A stretch of 64,000 bases of DNA from JBHOQS01 sp042408875. Its GTDB lineage: Bacteria > Chloroflexota > UBA11872 > JBHOQS01. Positions 1 through 6,908 of this stretch are shown in pieces; within the stretch, counting starts at the first letter, position 1; every line of letters starts with the position of its first letter. The notes under the pieces were generated by a model, which ran no database searches, had not been told where the DNA came from, and was given only the letters and a program-made list of their open reading frames with translations. Location of the stretch: the NCBI GenBank assembly GCA_042408875.1, contig JBHOQS010000001.1:62001-126000 (forward strand), read 5' to 3'. The position numbers and the translations under genes were made by a program.

Positions 1-862
1 GTTCGAGCAAGACGACCCGGCTGCCCAGGTGGCGGAAGTACTGGCCGAGCTCCAGGCCGATCGCGTTGGCGCCGATCACCGCCAGCGACTCGGGCACCTC
101 TTCGAGTTCCAGCGCGGAGGTGCTGGTCAGATAGCTGGCCTCGGCCAAGCCAGGGATAGGCGGTGGGGCCGGTGCTGCGCCGGTGGCGATCAGGTATGCG
201 CCGGCAGTTAGCACAGTGCCGTTCACGCGCAGCGTGCCGGCATCCTCAAAGGCCGCCACACCGTGCAGCACGTCCCACCCGTAGTACGCCACCAGGTCCT
301 CGTACTTTTCCTTGCGCAGGCTCGCCACCAGCTCCCGCTTCTGCGCCACCAGCGTGCGCAGGTCAACCGGCCCTGCCCAGGTGGGGATGCCGGCGAAGCC
401 ATGGTGCTGCGCCTGCCAGTAGAGCTCCGCCGCACGCAGCAGAAATTTGGAGGGCACGCAGCCGACATTGACACACGTGCCACCCAGCGTGCCTTGCTCT
501 ACCATCACCACGCGCGCTCCAAGCTCACGAGCCTTGATCGCTGCAGCAAATGCAGCTGCTCCTGAACCGATGATCGCCAGATCGTAGCGCGCCGATGGGG
601 CGGCGCGCTCCTGCGGCGGTGCAGTCGCCGGGTGCGGTGTCAGCACCTCAACCGCGCCGGGCTCGTAACCTGCCTGTGTCACCGCCTGGGCCAGAGGCTC
701 CAACGCCACGCCTTCGGGCAGCGTAAAGAGCGCCTCACCGCGGCGCCAATCCGCACGGACCTCCTGCGCCCCGGCCGATTCAAGCGCCCGGGCCACATGG
801 CGCTCGCAACTCTCACAGGTCATGCCACCGACCCGCATGCGCATCTGCCGGATGTTTATCAT
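1..862 (-). CDS. merA: Mercuric reductase MerA, N-terminal part (cut by window edge)
   Basis: Cytoplasmic flavoprotein that reduces Hg(II) to volatile Hg(0) with NADPH. The visible 287 residues contain an N-terminal heavy-metal-associated domain with GMTCESC (Cys16, Cys19), a linker rich in Pro and Ala, an FAD-binding stretch GSGAAAFAAA near residue 100, and the redox disulfide GGTCVNVGC (Cys130, Cys135) of the pyridine-nucleotide disulfide oxidoreductases. The C-terminal half, with the Cys pair that receives Hg(II), lies outside the window. The start is the ATG at 862, preceded by GGGAGAGAG. It is the most downstream visible gene of a minus-strand run that begins with an ArsR-type regulator. 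The combination of HMA domain, GTCVNVGC and MerE neighbour makes mercuric reductase far more likely than another disulfide reductase. Confidence 0.93.
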   Translation of the reverse strand, partial: MINIRQMRMRVGGMTCESCERHVARALESAGAQEVRADWRRGEALFTLPEGVALEPLAQAVTQAGYEPGAVEVLTPHPATAPPQERAAPSARYDLAIIGSGAAAFAAAIKARELGARVVMVEQGTLGGTCVNVGCVPSKFLLRAAELYWQAQHHGFAGIPTWAGPVDLRTLVAQKRELVASLRKEKYEDLVAYYGWDVLHGVAAFEDAGTLRVNGTVLTAGAYLIATGAAPAPPPIPGLAEASYLTSTSALELEEVPESLAVIGANAIGLELGQYFRHLGSRVVLLE

Positions 863-870
863 TGTGCTCT

Positions 871-894
871 CTCCCATAATCTCCCATAATCTCC
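871..894 (-). repeat. Tandem 10-bp repeat upstream of merA
   Basis: The plus strand reads CTCCCATAAT twice, then CTCC. On the coding strand this gives repeated ATTATGGGAG units, so the purine-rich Shine-Dalgarno-like block is duplicated just before the merA start. The copy nearest the gene serves as the ribosome-binding site. Confidence 0.7.
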
Positions 895-949
895 ACACAC
901 TCCTCTCTGCACGTCTCACTACTGGCGGCTGTGGCGCCCCACCAGACAC

Positions 950-2314
950 TTAGCTCCGCGCGCCGCCCGCTACCGCGGGCGCATTCGCCGGCACCTGCCA
1001 CGCCCACAGACGATCAGCCAGCACGCTGTTCCCCGCCGCCGAGCCTGCGACTACGACCCAGTCTCCAGCAAAAGTAACCGCCTGGCCGGGCACGTCGAGG
1101 TCTCGAGCCCAGAGCACATCCCCACTCGGCCAACGCAGCACCTGTAGCCGTCTGCCCTGCAGGATTGCCACCCGATCGCCTTGCACGCTGGCCGCCAGGC
1201 TGACCAACCCACCGGCCGGATCCGCCGGGATAATTACCGGTGCCCCGCTGGCTGGCACGATCGCTCCAGCGCCGGCAACCCAGGTGCTTGTCACCACGGC
1301 CAGGGTGCCGTTCGGTGTCACCGTGACCTCGGGGAGGCGAGCACCGGGGATGATCGCTTCAGCCAGTGGAGCAGGTTGCCCCTGGGCATACAGGGACAGC
1401 CGTGCCTCACCGCCAGGAGGCATGCTCACGACCGCATACCGCTCGCCGGTCGCATCGATCCCGACAGAGATCCATGAAGGCCGGGACAGCAGCGCGCGAT
1501 GCTCAAGCGTGCGCGGCTCGCCGGCAGCCCAGGCGGCTAGGCGCACCTCGTTCGGCGTTGCGATGACAATCACCCGGCCATCGCGGCTCAGCGCCGCGGC
1601 GACCTCCGGCTGCTTCGTATTCAGCGTCCAGGCCAGGCCGGTACGCTCGCGCTCCAGGCCCAGTACCCGTCCTTCCGAGGTCGTTACCACCGCGCGCTGC
1701 CCATCGGCGCTGAGTGCCCCGCCCAGAGCCGCCTCCCCCTCTGCCAGCACTGCCTCGCGCCGCACCACGCGACCCTCGCTATCCAGCAGGTAGATGGCGT
1801 CGCTTCCCACCAGGATGGTGCTGCCGTCCGGCGTAGCCACCAGGACCGGGAACGCGCAGCAGGAGGGGTTCGGCGAGCTCGTAGTCCAGACGACACTGCG
1901 AGATACCAGGTCCAGCCGGCTGGCGAAGATGGCGACGTTGCCCGCATCGTCCACCGGCAGATCCAGGGCGAAGGTCAGGGCACGGGCAACCTCAGTCGGC
2001 GCCAGCCGCACCAGCCCCTGAGAGAACCCCACTGTCAGCGCATCCTCGTGCTGCTCAAGGATCGTGGGGAGCTGGATATCCCGCGGCACGCCGGCAGGTC
2101 GCCTCGTACCGAACGTTGGCGCCCCAGCATCTCCTGCGCGCCCTGCAGGCGACCTCGTCACCGCAGCAGGCAGCGTCACCTGCCACAGCACGACTGCCAC
2201 TACCACTGCTCCCGCCAGTGCCCCGGCCAGCGCCGCCACGAGATACCGGCCTCGCCCTAGAGTCGCTGGCGCCCTGAACACCTGGCGGTGAAGTTCCAAC
2301 CACTTGTCGGGCAT
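950..2314 (-). CDS. Membrane-anchored beta-propeller protein with a single CC pair, mer locus
   Basis: A 454-residue protein. Residues 1-23 are probably cytoplasmic, residues 24-48 form one membrane helix rich in Ala, Val and Leu, and the rest is an extracytoplasmic domain of repeated beta-strand blades (patterns such as LLDSEGRVV and ATPDGSTILVG) resembling WD40/YVTN-type propellers. Its only cysteines are the adjacent pair Cys152-Cys153 in NPSCCAFP (codons at 1856-1861). Vicinal thiols bind Hg(II) tightly in other Mer proteins, so a metal-binding or metal-sensing role is inferred, not shown. The start ATG at 2314 follows AAGGAAG. It lies 46 bp after the TlpA-like gene and 87 bp before merA, in the same direction, and is probably in one transcript. 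I do not recognise a named family. Confidence 0.75.
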   Translation of the reverse strand: MPDKWLELHRQVFRAPATLGRGRYLVAALAGALAGAVVVAVVLWQVTLPAAVTRSPAGRAGDAGAPTFGTRRPAGVPRDIQLPTILEQHEDALTVGFSQGLVRLAPTEVARALTFALDLPVDDAGNVAIFASRLDLVSRSVVWTTSSPNPSCCAFPVLVATPDGSTILVGSDAIYLLDSEGRVVRREAVLAEGEAALGGALSADGQRAVVTTSEGRVLGLERERTGLAWTLNTKQPEVAAALSRDGRVIVIATPNEVRLAAWAAGEPRTLEHRALLSRPSWISVGIDATGERYAVVSMPPGGEARLSLYAQGQPAPLAEAIIPGARLPEVTVTPNGTLAVVTSTWVAGAGAIVPASGAPVIIPADPAGGLVSLAASVQGDRVAILQGRRLQVLRWPSGDVLWARDLDVPGQAVTFAGDWVVVAGSAAGNSVLADRLWAWQVPANAPAVAGGARS

Positions 2315-2360
2315 GCCTGTACTTCCTTGGGCCCGTCCCAGTCTCAGCTCCCCTAGCCCT

Positions 2361-2912
2361 CTACGACACGATGGCGCTCACGTAGCGCTCTAGCTGCGGG
2401 CCGCTCACCGGCCCGAGATGGATGGCGCGAATGATGCCTTGACGGTCGATGAATACCGAGGTGGGCAAGGCGCGCACCCGATAGAGCCCCACCGCGACCT
2501 CACCGCTCTGATCGAGCACGATCGGCGTCATCGGCGAGTGCAGGCTCAGTCGGTTGGCGAACTCCTCCACTGTAGGCACATCTTCCTGAACATCGACCAG
2601 CAACGCGATCAGGTTGTGGTGTCGGTGGCGCAGGGTGGCCTGCTGGATCTCAGGGAGCTCAGCTAGGCAGGGCCCGCACCAACTGGCGAAGAAGTTCACG
2701 AGCACCGGCTTCCCGCGCAGGCTCGCTAGGCGAAGCTGGGCGCCGTCGAGGGTGGGCAAGGTGAAATCCGGCGCCGCCCGGCCTACTACCGGCGCCGCAG
2801 AGCGCCCTTCATCGCCCTGGCCCCGCTGCCCGCTGCCGAGCAGGCGGCAGGCTCCCACCGCTCCACTCATCACACCTGTACCGAGCAGTGCCAGGATATG
2901 GCGCCGGGTCAT
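2361..2912 (-). CDS. TlpA/ResA-like thiol-disulfide oxidoreductase lipoprotein
   Basis: A 183-residue exported redoxin. The N-terminus has twin arginines (MTRRH), a hydrophobic stretch and a lipobox AVGAC with Cys22, so it is probably a membrane-attached lipoprotein. The thioredoxin fold carries FFASWCGPC (Cys79, Cys82), followed by the TlpA/ResA-type insertion and a cis-Pro region ALPTSVF. Such proteins keep extracytoplasmic cysteines reduced, using electrons from CcdA-type membrane proteins. A ccdA-like gene lies upstream at 5681-6556. Its start overlaps the end of merE by 4 bp, which indicates translational coupling and a shared job: probably keeping Hg-binding thiols of the neighbouring proteins reduced. 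The role is an inference from context. Confidence 0.88.
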   Translation of the reverse strand: MTRRHILALLGTGVMSGAVGACRLLGSGQRGQGDEGRSAAPVVGRAAPDFTLPTLDGAQLRLASLRGKPVLVNFFASWCGPCLAELPEIQQATLRHRHHNLIALLVDVQEDVPTVEEFANRLSLHSPMTPIVLDQSGEVAVGLYRVRALPTSVFIDRQGIIRAIHLGPVSGPQLERYVSAIVS

Positions 2913-3244
2913 CCTTTCCTCACCCTTCCCTGGATGGCCTGGTCCAGAGGCGCCGCCTGCACGCGAGCGTCACAGCAGGAGTACCCTTCGTGCGCACGGC
3001 TGTCCCTATGCCTCAGGGCAGGCGCAGTCTCGGCGCGCTGGCGCAGCAGCGCCCAACCCGCAGCAAGGGCAGTGACGAAATAGACCAGGGCAGCAAGCCC
3101 GATCAGTTCCGGATGCCCGGCCAGGAAGGTGCCAAGCGAGGTTCCGCCCAGCACTGCGAGCAAGAGCGGCAACGTCACCGGCAGGTGACACGGGCAGGCC
3201 AGGAACGCCGTCACGAGGAGCACATACCCCCACAGCTTCCGCAT
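2909..3244 (-). CDS. merE: MerE-like mercury transporter with extended Cys-containing tail
   Basis: A small inner-membrane protein (111 residues from the chosen ATG at 3244, preceded by GGAGGA). The first helix carries AFLACPCHLP (Cys17, Cys19, His20), which matches the TCPCHLP core of Tn21 MerE, followed by the Gly-Thr-rich turn LGGTSLGTFL and a second helix at about residues 46-66. MerE moves Hg(II), and reportedly methylmercury, into the cell for MerA. Tn21 MerE is about 78 residues; this one adds a C-terminal tail containing GYSCCDARV (Cys90-Cys91). The reading frame stays open upstream to 3313, but those residues lack a Shine-Dalgarno site and family similarity. It overlaps the TlpA-like gene by 4 bp. 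Confidence 0.85.
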   Translation of the reverse strand: MRKLWGYVLLVTAFLACPCHLPVTLPLLLAVLGGTSLGTFLAGHPELIGLAALVYFVTALAAGWALLRQRAETAPALRHRDSRAHEGYSCCDARVQAAPLDQAIQGRVRKG

Positions 3245-3263
3245 CAGATCCTCCGAGGGTGCA

Positions 3264-4532
3264 TTAGAGTGGCGGGCGTACAGCGTACAGCGTGCTGCCC
3301 CGCCCTTCATCAACCGCAGCGAATACCGTCCCCTGCACCACTAGCCCGCCTAAGGGGGCCGGCCCTGGGAACGGCGCCTGGGTCACGATCTCCCCGCGGG
3401 ATAGGTCGAGCACGGTAGCCCGGCCCTCGGCCGCAATCGCGTAGAGACGTCCATCGAGGGCAGTCAGCGGCGGGCGCACCCAGCCGAGGCGCGCCTGCCA
3501 GCGCAGCGTCCCATCGCCCTGCCCAAGGGCGAAGACGACCCCGTTGATGTCGCTCAGGAGCACCAGGTCCCCAAGCGCCTGGGGCGTCTCCAGGATGGCC
3601 GCGTCGTTGGACTGCTCCCAGCGCACGCTGCCTGTCGCCAGGTCCAGGCCCAGAATGCGCCGGCCCAGGGTCGCTGTCACGGCGATGTCGTCGGCGACGA
3701 TTGGTGTGCCAGGGAGGTCCTCCCGCGGCACAGCCCAGCGTGGCTCGCCGCTTGCCAGGTCGAGCGCCAGGAGGCCCTGTTCACTGCGGAGCACGACCGT
3801 CTCGCGCCCGAACTGCGCCGCGGTCAGCGTCTCGCCCGGGGCCAGGCCGCCGGCTTCCCAGCGCGGCCGGCCATCCGCTGCGATATAGGCCGTCAGCACG
3901 CCCCGCCCATCGAGCAGATAGAGCACGTCCTGGAGTACGAGCGGTTCGGTAACCGCCGGGTCAGGCAGCTCACGCTGCCAGCGCAGCGCTCCGCTGCGCG
4001 CGTCGAGCGCAGCCAGCAGCGTACGCATCCCCTCGATCGCCACGGCCAGGGCCATGCCGCGCCCATCCGCCACCGGGCGCGTGACGATGATCTCGCCAAT
4101 GGACCGCGCCCAGCGTCGTGCTCCGGTGCGCACGTCTAGCGCTTCCAGCCGGTTCCCTTCCGCTACGGCATAGACCGCATCAGCGACCTGCGTGGGTGGA
4201 GCCAGGCAGGCACAGCCCAGCGCCGGCGAGAGGTCGAGGGCCCGCTCCCACAGTGGCTGCCCGCGAGCCAGCGTCCGCGCAACGATCCCGTTGCGCAGGA
4301 AGGCCAGCAGGACGTCCCCAGCCGCGGCGAGCGGGGCCCAAACCGGCTCCGGCAAGGGAGCCCGCCAGAGCAGCCACCAGCGCGCTTCCTGCGCGGCCGG
4401 CTCGGCCAGAACCGTTCCGGCCGGCCCGATCATCGCGTGTGCTGCCGCTAGACTCAGGGAGCCACGGAGCAAGGCGCTGCGCCGTGAATACGTGATCGGA
4501 TCTATTCGCCTGCGGGACGGTTGACCCGGCAT
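3264..4532 (-). CDS. Exported PQQ-type beta-propeller protein with a CxC pair, mer locus
   Basis: A 422-residue protein with a twin-arginine-like N-terminus (YSRRSALLRGSLSLAAAH), then about seven repeats of the outer-membrane-assembly/PQQ-dehydrogenase propeller type (LDLATGSVRWEQ, LDARSGALRWQRE, LDVRTGARRWAR). The repeat motif is structural and does not prove cofactor binding. Its only cysteines are Cys107 and Cys109 in LGCACL (codons at 4206-4214). The start at 4532 follows GGAGGTAGAGC. It lies between the HMA-like lipoprotein and merE (19 bp gap), so it is almost certainly part of the mer transcript. A role as an extracytoplasmic Hg(II)-binding scaffold is inferred from context and from the isolated thiol pair. 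Confidence 0.78.
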   Translation of the reverse strand: MPGQPSRRRIDPITYSRRSALLRGSLSLAAAHAMIGPAGTVLAEPAAQEARWWLLWRAPLPEPVWAPLAAAGDVLLAFLRNGIVARTLARGQPLWERALDLSPALGCACLAPPTQVADAVYAVAEGNRLEALDVRTGARRWARSIGEIIVTRPVADGRGMALAVAIEGMRTLLAALDARSGALRWQRELPDPAVTEPLVLQDVLYLLDGRGVLTAYIAADGRPRWEAGGLAPGETLTAAQFGRETVVLRSEQGLLALDLASGEPRWAVPREDLPGTPIVADDIAVTATLGRRILGLDLATGSVRWEQSNDAAILETPQALGDLVLLSDINGVVFALGQGDGTLRWQARLGWVRPPLTALDGRLYAIAAEGRATVLDLSRGEIVTQAPFPGPAPLGGLVVQGTVFAAVDEGRGSTLYAVRPPL

Positions 4533-4608
4533 GCTCTACCTCCAGCCAGGCTCGACGCGCGCTCCCGGTCACTCTCGGGCACAGGTGCCACCCCGAGCAC
4601 GCCTTCCC

Positions 4609-5043
4609 CTATTCGACCGCGGCGACGCGGGCGGGAAAACCTTCCTCTGCCAGCAGGCGAGCGAGCCGCTCAGGCGTCACCTGTGCCGGGTGATACTGCA
4701 CGCGCACCCAGCCACGCGGCCGGTCTACCTCAACTCCGCTAACGCCATCTACCCCGCTCAGCAAGGCCGGGAGCAGCCGCTCGGGCGGGATCAGGCAGCA
4801 CTCATCAGCCTCCCAGGAACTCAGGAGCGGCACCTCAAGCACCGCGGTGCGCTCGGCACTCGACGGAGCGGCAGTTCCAGGCGCCGGAGCCGCACCTGTG
4901 GACGCGGCCGCCTGACGGCTGCAGCCGAGCGCCGTCAGAGCCAGGAGTCCGACTATTCCCAGGGCCGCTCCGCGGCGCGTGTATTCCCGCCCCCTGAGGA
5001 CGGCAGGATGGCACGACGTGGTAAAGGCAGCATCCGGGTGCAT
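4609..5043 (-). CDS. Lipoprotein with HMA-like domain bearing CC instead of CxxC
   Basis: A 144-residue protein. It has a signal sequence with a lipobox LTALGC (Cys41), a Pro/Ala/Ser linker, and a C-terminal domain of about 75 residues. The pattern SSWEADECCLIPPERL, then GVSGVEVDRPRGWVRVQY, then ERLARLLAEEGF follows the beta-alpha-beta-beta-alpha order of heavy-metal-associated domains such as MerP. The usual GMTCxxC is replaced by an adjacent Cys82-Cys83. The start ATG at 5043 has GAGG 7 bases upstream. It follows the regulator by 18 bp. The likely job is to capture Hg(II) outside the membrane as MerP does in Gram-negative systems; this is an inference. Confidence 0.75.
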   Translation of the reverse strand: MHPDAAFTTSCHPAVLRGREYTRRGAALGIVGLLALTALGCSRQAAASTGAAPAPGTAAPSSAERTAVLEVPLLSSWEADECCLIPPERLLPALLSGVDGVSGVEVDRPRGWVRVQYHPAQVTPERLARLLAEEGFPARVAAVE

Positions 5044-5061
5044 TGGACATCCTCAGCTTCT

Positions 5062-5466
5062 TTACAGACGGGTGCAGGAGTACAGCCGCTCGGCATGCTT
5101 GGCCATCAGCCGCTCGCCCAGCCCGATGATCTGCGACACCAGTGGATCGGCCAGGCGGTAGTACACCCGCTGCCCCTCGCGGCGGGTCTGCACAAACTGG
5201 CACCAGCGCAAACACGCCAGGTGGTTCGACATACGCGGCTGCTTGACGCCGATGAGCTCGCACAGCTCCTCGACGGACTTCTCGCCGTCTTCCAGTGCCT
5301 GGAGCACAGCCAGGCGGATCGGATCGCCAAAGCCGCGGAACAGCTTCGCCAGCAAATCCAGCCGGTCCATCCGTGCGGACGCCTCATCCGCTTCGCCCGC
5401 AGCGGACTCCTGGGCTGGCTCGTGAGCCAGCGCATCCGGCAGTACTTTCAACTCCTCTTCGACCAT
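5062..5466 (-). CDS. ArsR/SmtB-family metal-responsive repressor of the mer locus
   Basis: A 134-residue winged-helix regulator. The core runs from LLAKLFRGFGDPIRLAVLQ (residues 38-56) through the recognition helix KQPRMSNHLACLRW to the wing TRREGQRVYYRL. Cysteines sit at 69 (EELCELIG), 85 and 89 (NHLACLRWCQF), with another near the C-terminus (YSCTRL). This layout matches thiolate-coordinating ArsR-family sensors of Cd, Pb or Hg. Apo-protein normally represses, and metal binding releases DNA. The chosen start is the ATG at 5466 behind GGAGGAG; a GTG directly before it is too close to that site. It is first in the mer operon, and a 7-7-7 inverted repeat covers its -35 box, so autoregulation is likely. 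Confidence 0.9.
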   Translation of the reverse strand: MVEEELKVLPDALAHEPAQESAAGEADEASARMDRLDLLAKLFRGFGDPIRLAVLQALEDGEKSVEELCELIGVKQPRMSNHLACLRWCQFVQTRREGQRVYYRLADPLVSQIIGLGERLMAKHAERLYSCTRL

Positions 5467-5517
5467 CACTCCTCCTTACTATAATTACACATTATACTAT
5501 ATTATACTATCATAAAT

Positions 5518-5555
5518 ATCGTAAATATTATTACCTTGTTATGCAACTTAACAAG
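5518..5555 (-). promoter_or_regulatory. Probable mer operon promoter with overlapping inverted repeat
   Basis: On the minus strand TTGCAT (5541-5546) is separated by 17 bp from TACGAT (5518-5523), about 50 bp upstream of the ArsR gene. The inverted repeat CTTGTTA-N7-TAACAAG (5535-5555) covers the -35 box, a typical place for an ArsR-type operator. The surrounding 5470-5540 is strongly AT-rich, and a second -10-like TATAAT lies at 5491-5496. Confidence 0.55.
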
Positions 5556-5606
5556 ACACTGGTCAGGTCCTGGACCCTCGGCAGCAGTTATCTTTCATGC
5601 TAAAAT

Positions 5607-5622
5607 ATCAGAAATTTCTGAT
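5607..5622. promoter_or_regulatory. Perfect 16-bp palindrome upstream of the mer promoter
   Basis: The sequence ATCAGAAATTTCTGAT is a perfect palindrome in the gap between the ccdA-like gene and the ArsR gene, about 60 bp upstream of the proposed -35 box. It could be a second operator or another factor's binding site. Confidence 0.45.
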
Positions 5623-5680
5623 GACTTAATTGTATGGCCCGGCGCCTCCCCTGTCAATGCAGGCTAGCTCGCGGTCCGCG

Positions 5681-6556
5681 TCACCGCAGCAGGCCGCTGG
5701 CTCGCAGCCAGTAGCCCATCACGAAGAGCCCGGCACCAAGGAGAAAGGACGCCGCGGCGCGGTGAACGTAGGGGACTACCCGGCGCAGGGAGCGCTGGAC
5801 CACACCTTGGAAGAAGGTCGCCCCCAGGATCACAGCGGTCAGCACCGTGCCCATGCCCAGCGCATAGGCGACGAACTGGCCGGCGGCGGCTCCGATCCCC
5901 TCAGTAGCCAGCGCCGAGCCGACGACTACCAGGAAGATCGGCAGAGTACAGGCCAGCGAAGCGACGGCATAGCCGATGCCGAAGAGGAAGAGCGACCAGA
6001 GGTCACGCCCAAGCTGCACGCCTGCTAGCACCCGGCTCGCCGCCGGGATGCCCAGGCTGCCACCCGACAGGGCCAGCCAAAGCCCCACCACTGCCAGCGC
6101 CAGACCCACCAGGAAGCCACCGGCCGGGAACAGGCTCGCCAGCGCTCGTCCTCCGACCCCCACAGCCAGGCCCACCAGGGTGAAGATGGTCACGAAGCCG
6201 AGGGTCGCCATAGCTCCCAGCAGGAGCGCCCGCCCCGCACGGCGCCAAGCCGGAACGCCTGCCGCGACATCCTGCCCCAGGTAATAGGCCACCAGCGAGG
6301 GCAGCAAGAGCACACCGCAGGGGTTGACCGTGGCCACCATGCCCGCGCTGAAAGCGTAGCCGAGCGGCAGCAGCGAGATGGCGTTCGCCACGCTACCCTG
6401 GATTGCATAGAGCTGCCAGGTAGAGGCAATTAGGCCGAGGCCCAGGGCTACTCCCAGCAGCACGAAGCCTGCGCCCTGCCAGTCGAGGTGCACTGCAGCA
6501 TGGCCGGCATGGCGCGCCGGGGCCGCGTGCGCGGGTGTCCGTATTCCTCGCTCCAT
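5681..6556 (-). CDS. CcdA/DsbD-like thiol-electron transporter
   Basis: An integral membrane protein of 291 residues with about seven hydrophobic segments. Two segments carry the family's redox cysteines: ATVNPCGVLLLPSL in the first core helix and SLACTLPIFLVVV in the later one. CcdA-type proteins move electrons from cytoplasmic thioredoxin to extracytoplasmic thioredoxin-like proteins, here plausibly the TlpA-like lipoprotein at 2361-2912. The chosen start is the ATG at 6556, behind a purine-rich GAGGGAGAGGGGAA; the frame stays open to 6661 but lacks support there. It is followed by a 210-bp gap with its own promoter, so it is a separate unit beside the mer operon. It could instead serve cytochrome c maturation, since a cytochrome c remnant lies upstream. 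Confidence 0.85.
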   Translation of the reverse strand: MERGIRTPAHAAPARHAGHAAVHLDWQGAGFVLLGVALGLGLIASTWQLYAIQGSVANAISLLPLGYAFSAGMVATVNPCGVLLLPSLVAYYLGQDVAAGVPAWRRAGRALLLGAMATLGFVTIFTLVGLAVGVGGRALASLFPAGGFLVGLALAVVGLWLALSGGSLGIPAASRVLAGVQLGRDLWSLFLFGIGYAVASLACTLPIFLVVVGSALATEGIGAAAGQFVAYALGMGTVLTAVILGATFFQGVVQRSLRRVVPYVHRAAASFLLGAGLFVMGYWLRASGLLR

Positions 6557-6656
6557 ATCCGTTCCCCTCTCCCTCGCCTTTTCCCACCCTATCCCCGCAG
6601 ATCTCCTCTCCCTCAAACACATTCGGGCGACCTGCCTGCGCGCCCACCAGATATAT

Positions 6657-6695
6657 ATCATAGAATTTCGATATTCGCATGGTAAAGCGAATCTC
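6657..6695 (-). promoter_or_regulatory. Probable ccdA-like gene promoter with overlapping inverted repeat
   Basis: On the minus strand TTTACC (6681-6686) and TATGAT (6657-6662) are 18 bp apart. An inverted repeat with 9-bp arms, one mismatch and an 8-bp spacer (GATATTCGC at 6670-6678, GCGAATCTC at 6687-6695) covers the -35 box. This suggests a repressor site. The sequence differs from the inverted repeat at the mer promoter. Confidence 0.45.
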
Positions 6696-6752
6696 TCGCC
6701 GTGTCAAGGGCGCCGCGCCCAGCCAGCGCGGCGCCGTGCTGACCAGTGTGGC

Positions 6753-6908
6753 TCACCGCGGCGCGACCGCAATGCTGCCGGCGGTCTCGAGCCCCACCGG
6801 GCGCCCTGCCGGATTCAGGCCGCTCTGTGCCAGGATGTAGGCGACGACATCCCAGTACTCCTGCGCGCTCAGGCTGCCGGGATTATCCTCTGGCATCGTC
6901 CGGCGGAG
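6753..6908 (-). pseudogene. Remnant of a class I cytochrome c (C-terminal end only)
   Basis: The minus-strand frame ending at the TGA 6753-6755 reads LRRTMPEDNPGSLS, then QEYWDVVAYILAQSG. This is the typical C-terminal end of small c-type cytochromes, including the methionine of the haem-ligand region (TMP). An in-frame stop at 6909-6911 lies directly before it, and no CxxCH haem site is present. The similarity stops where an AT-rich stretch begins, so the 5' part of the gene appears to have been deleted or replaced. Confidence 0.65.
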
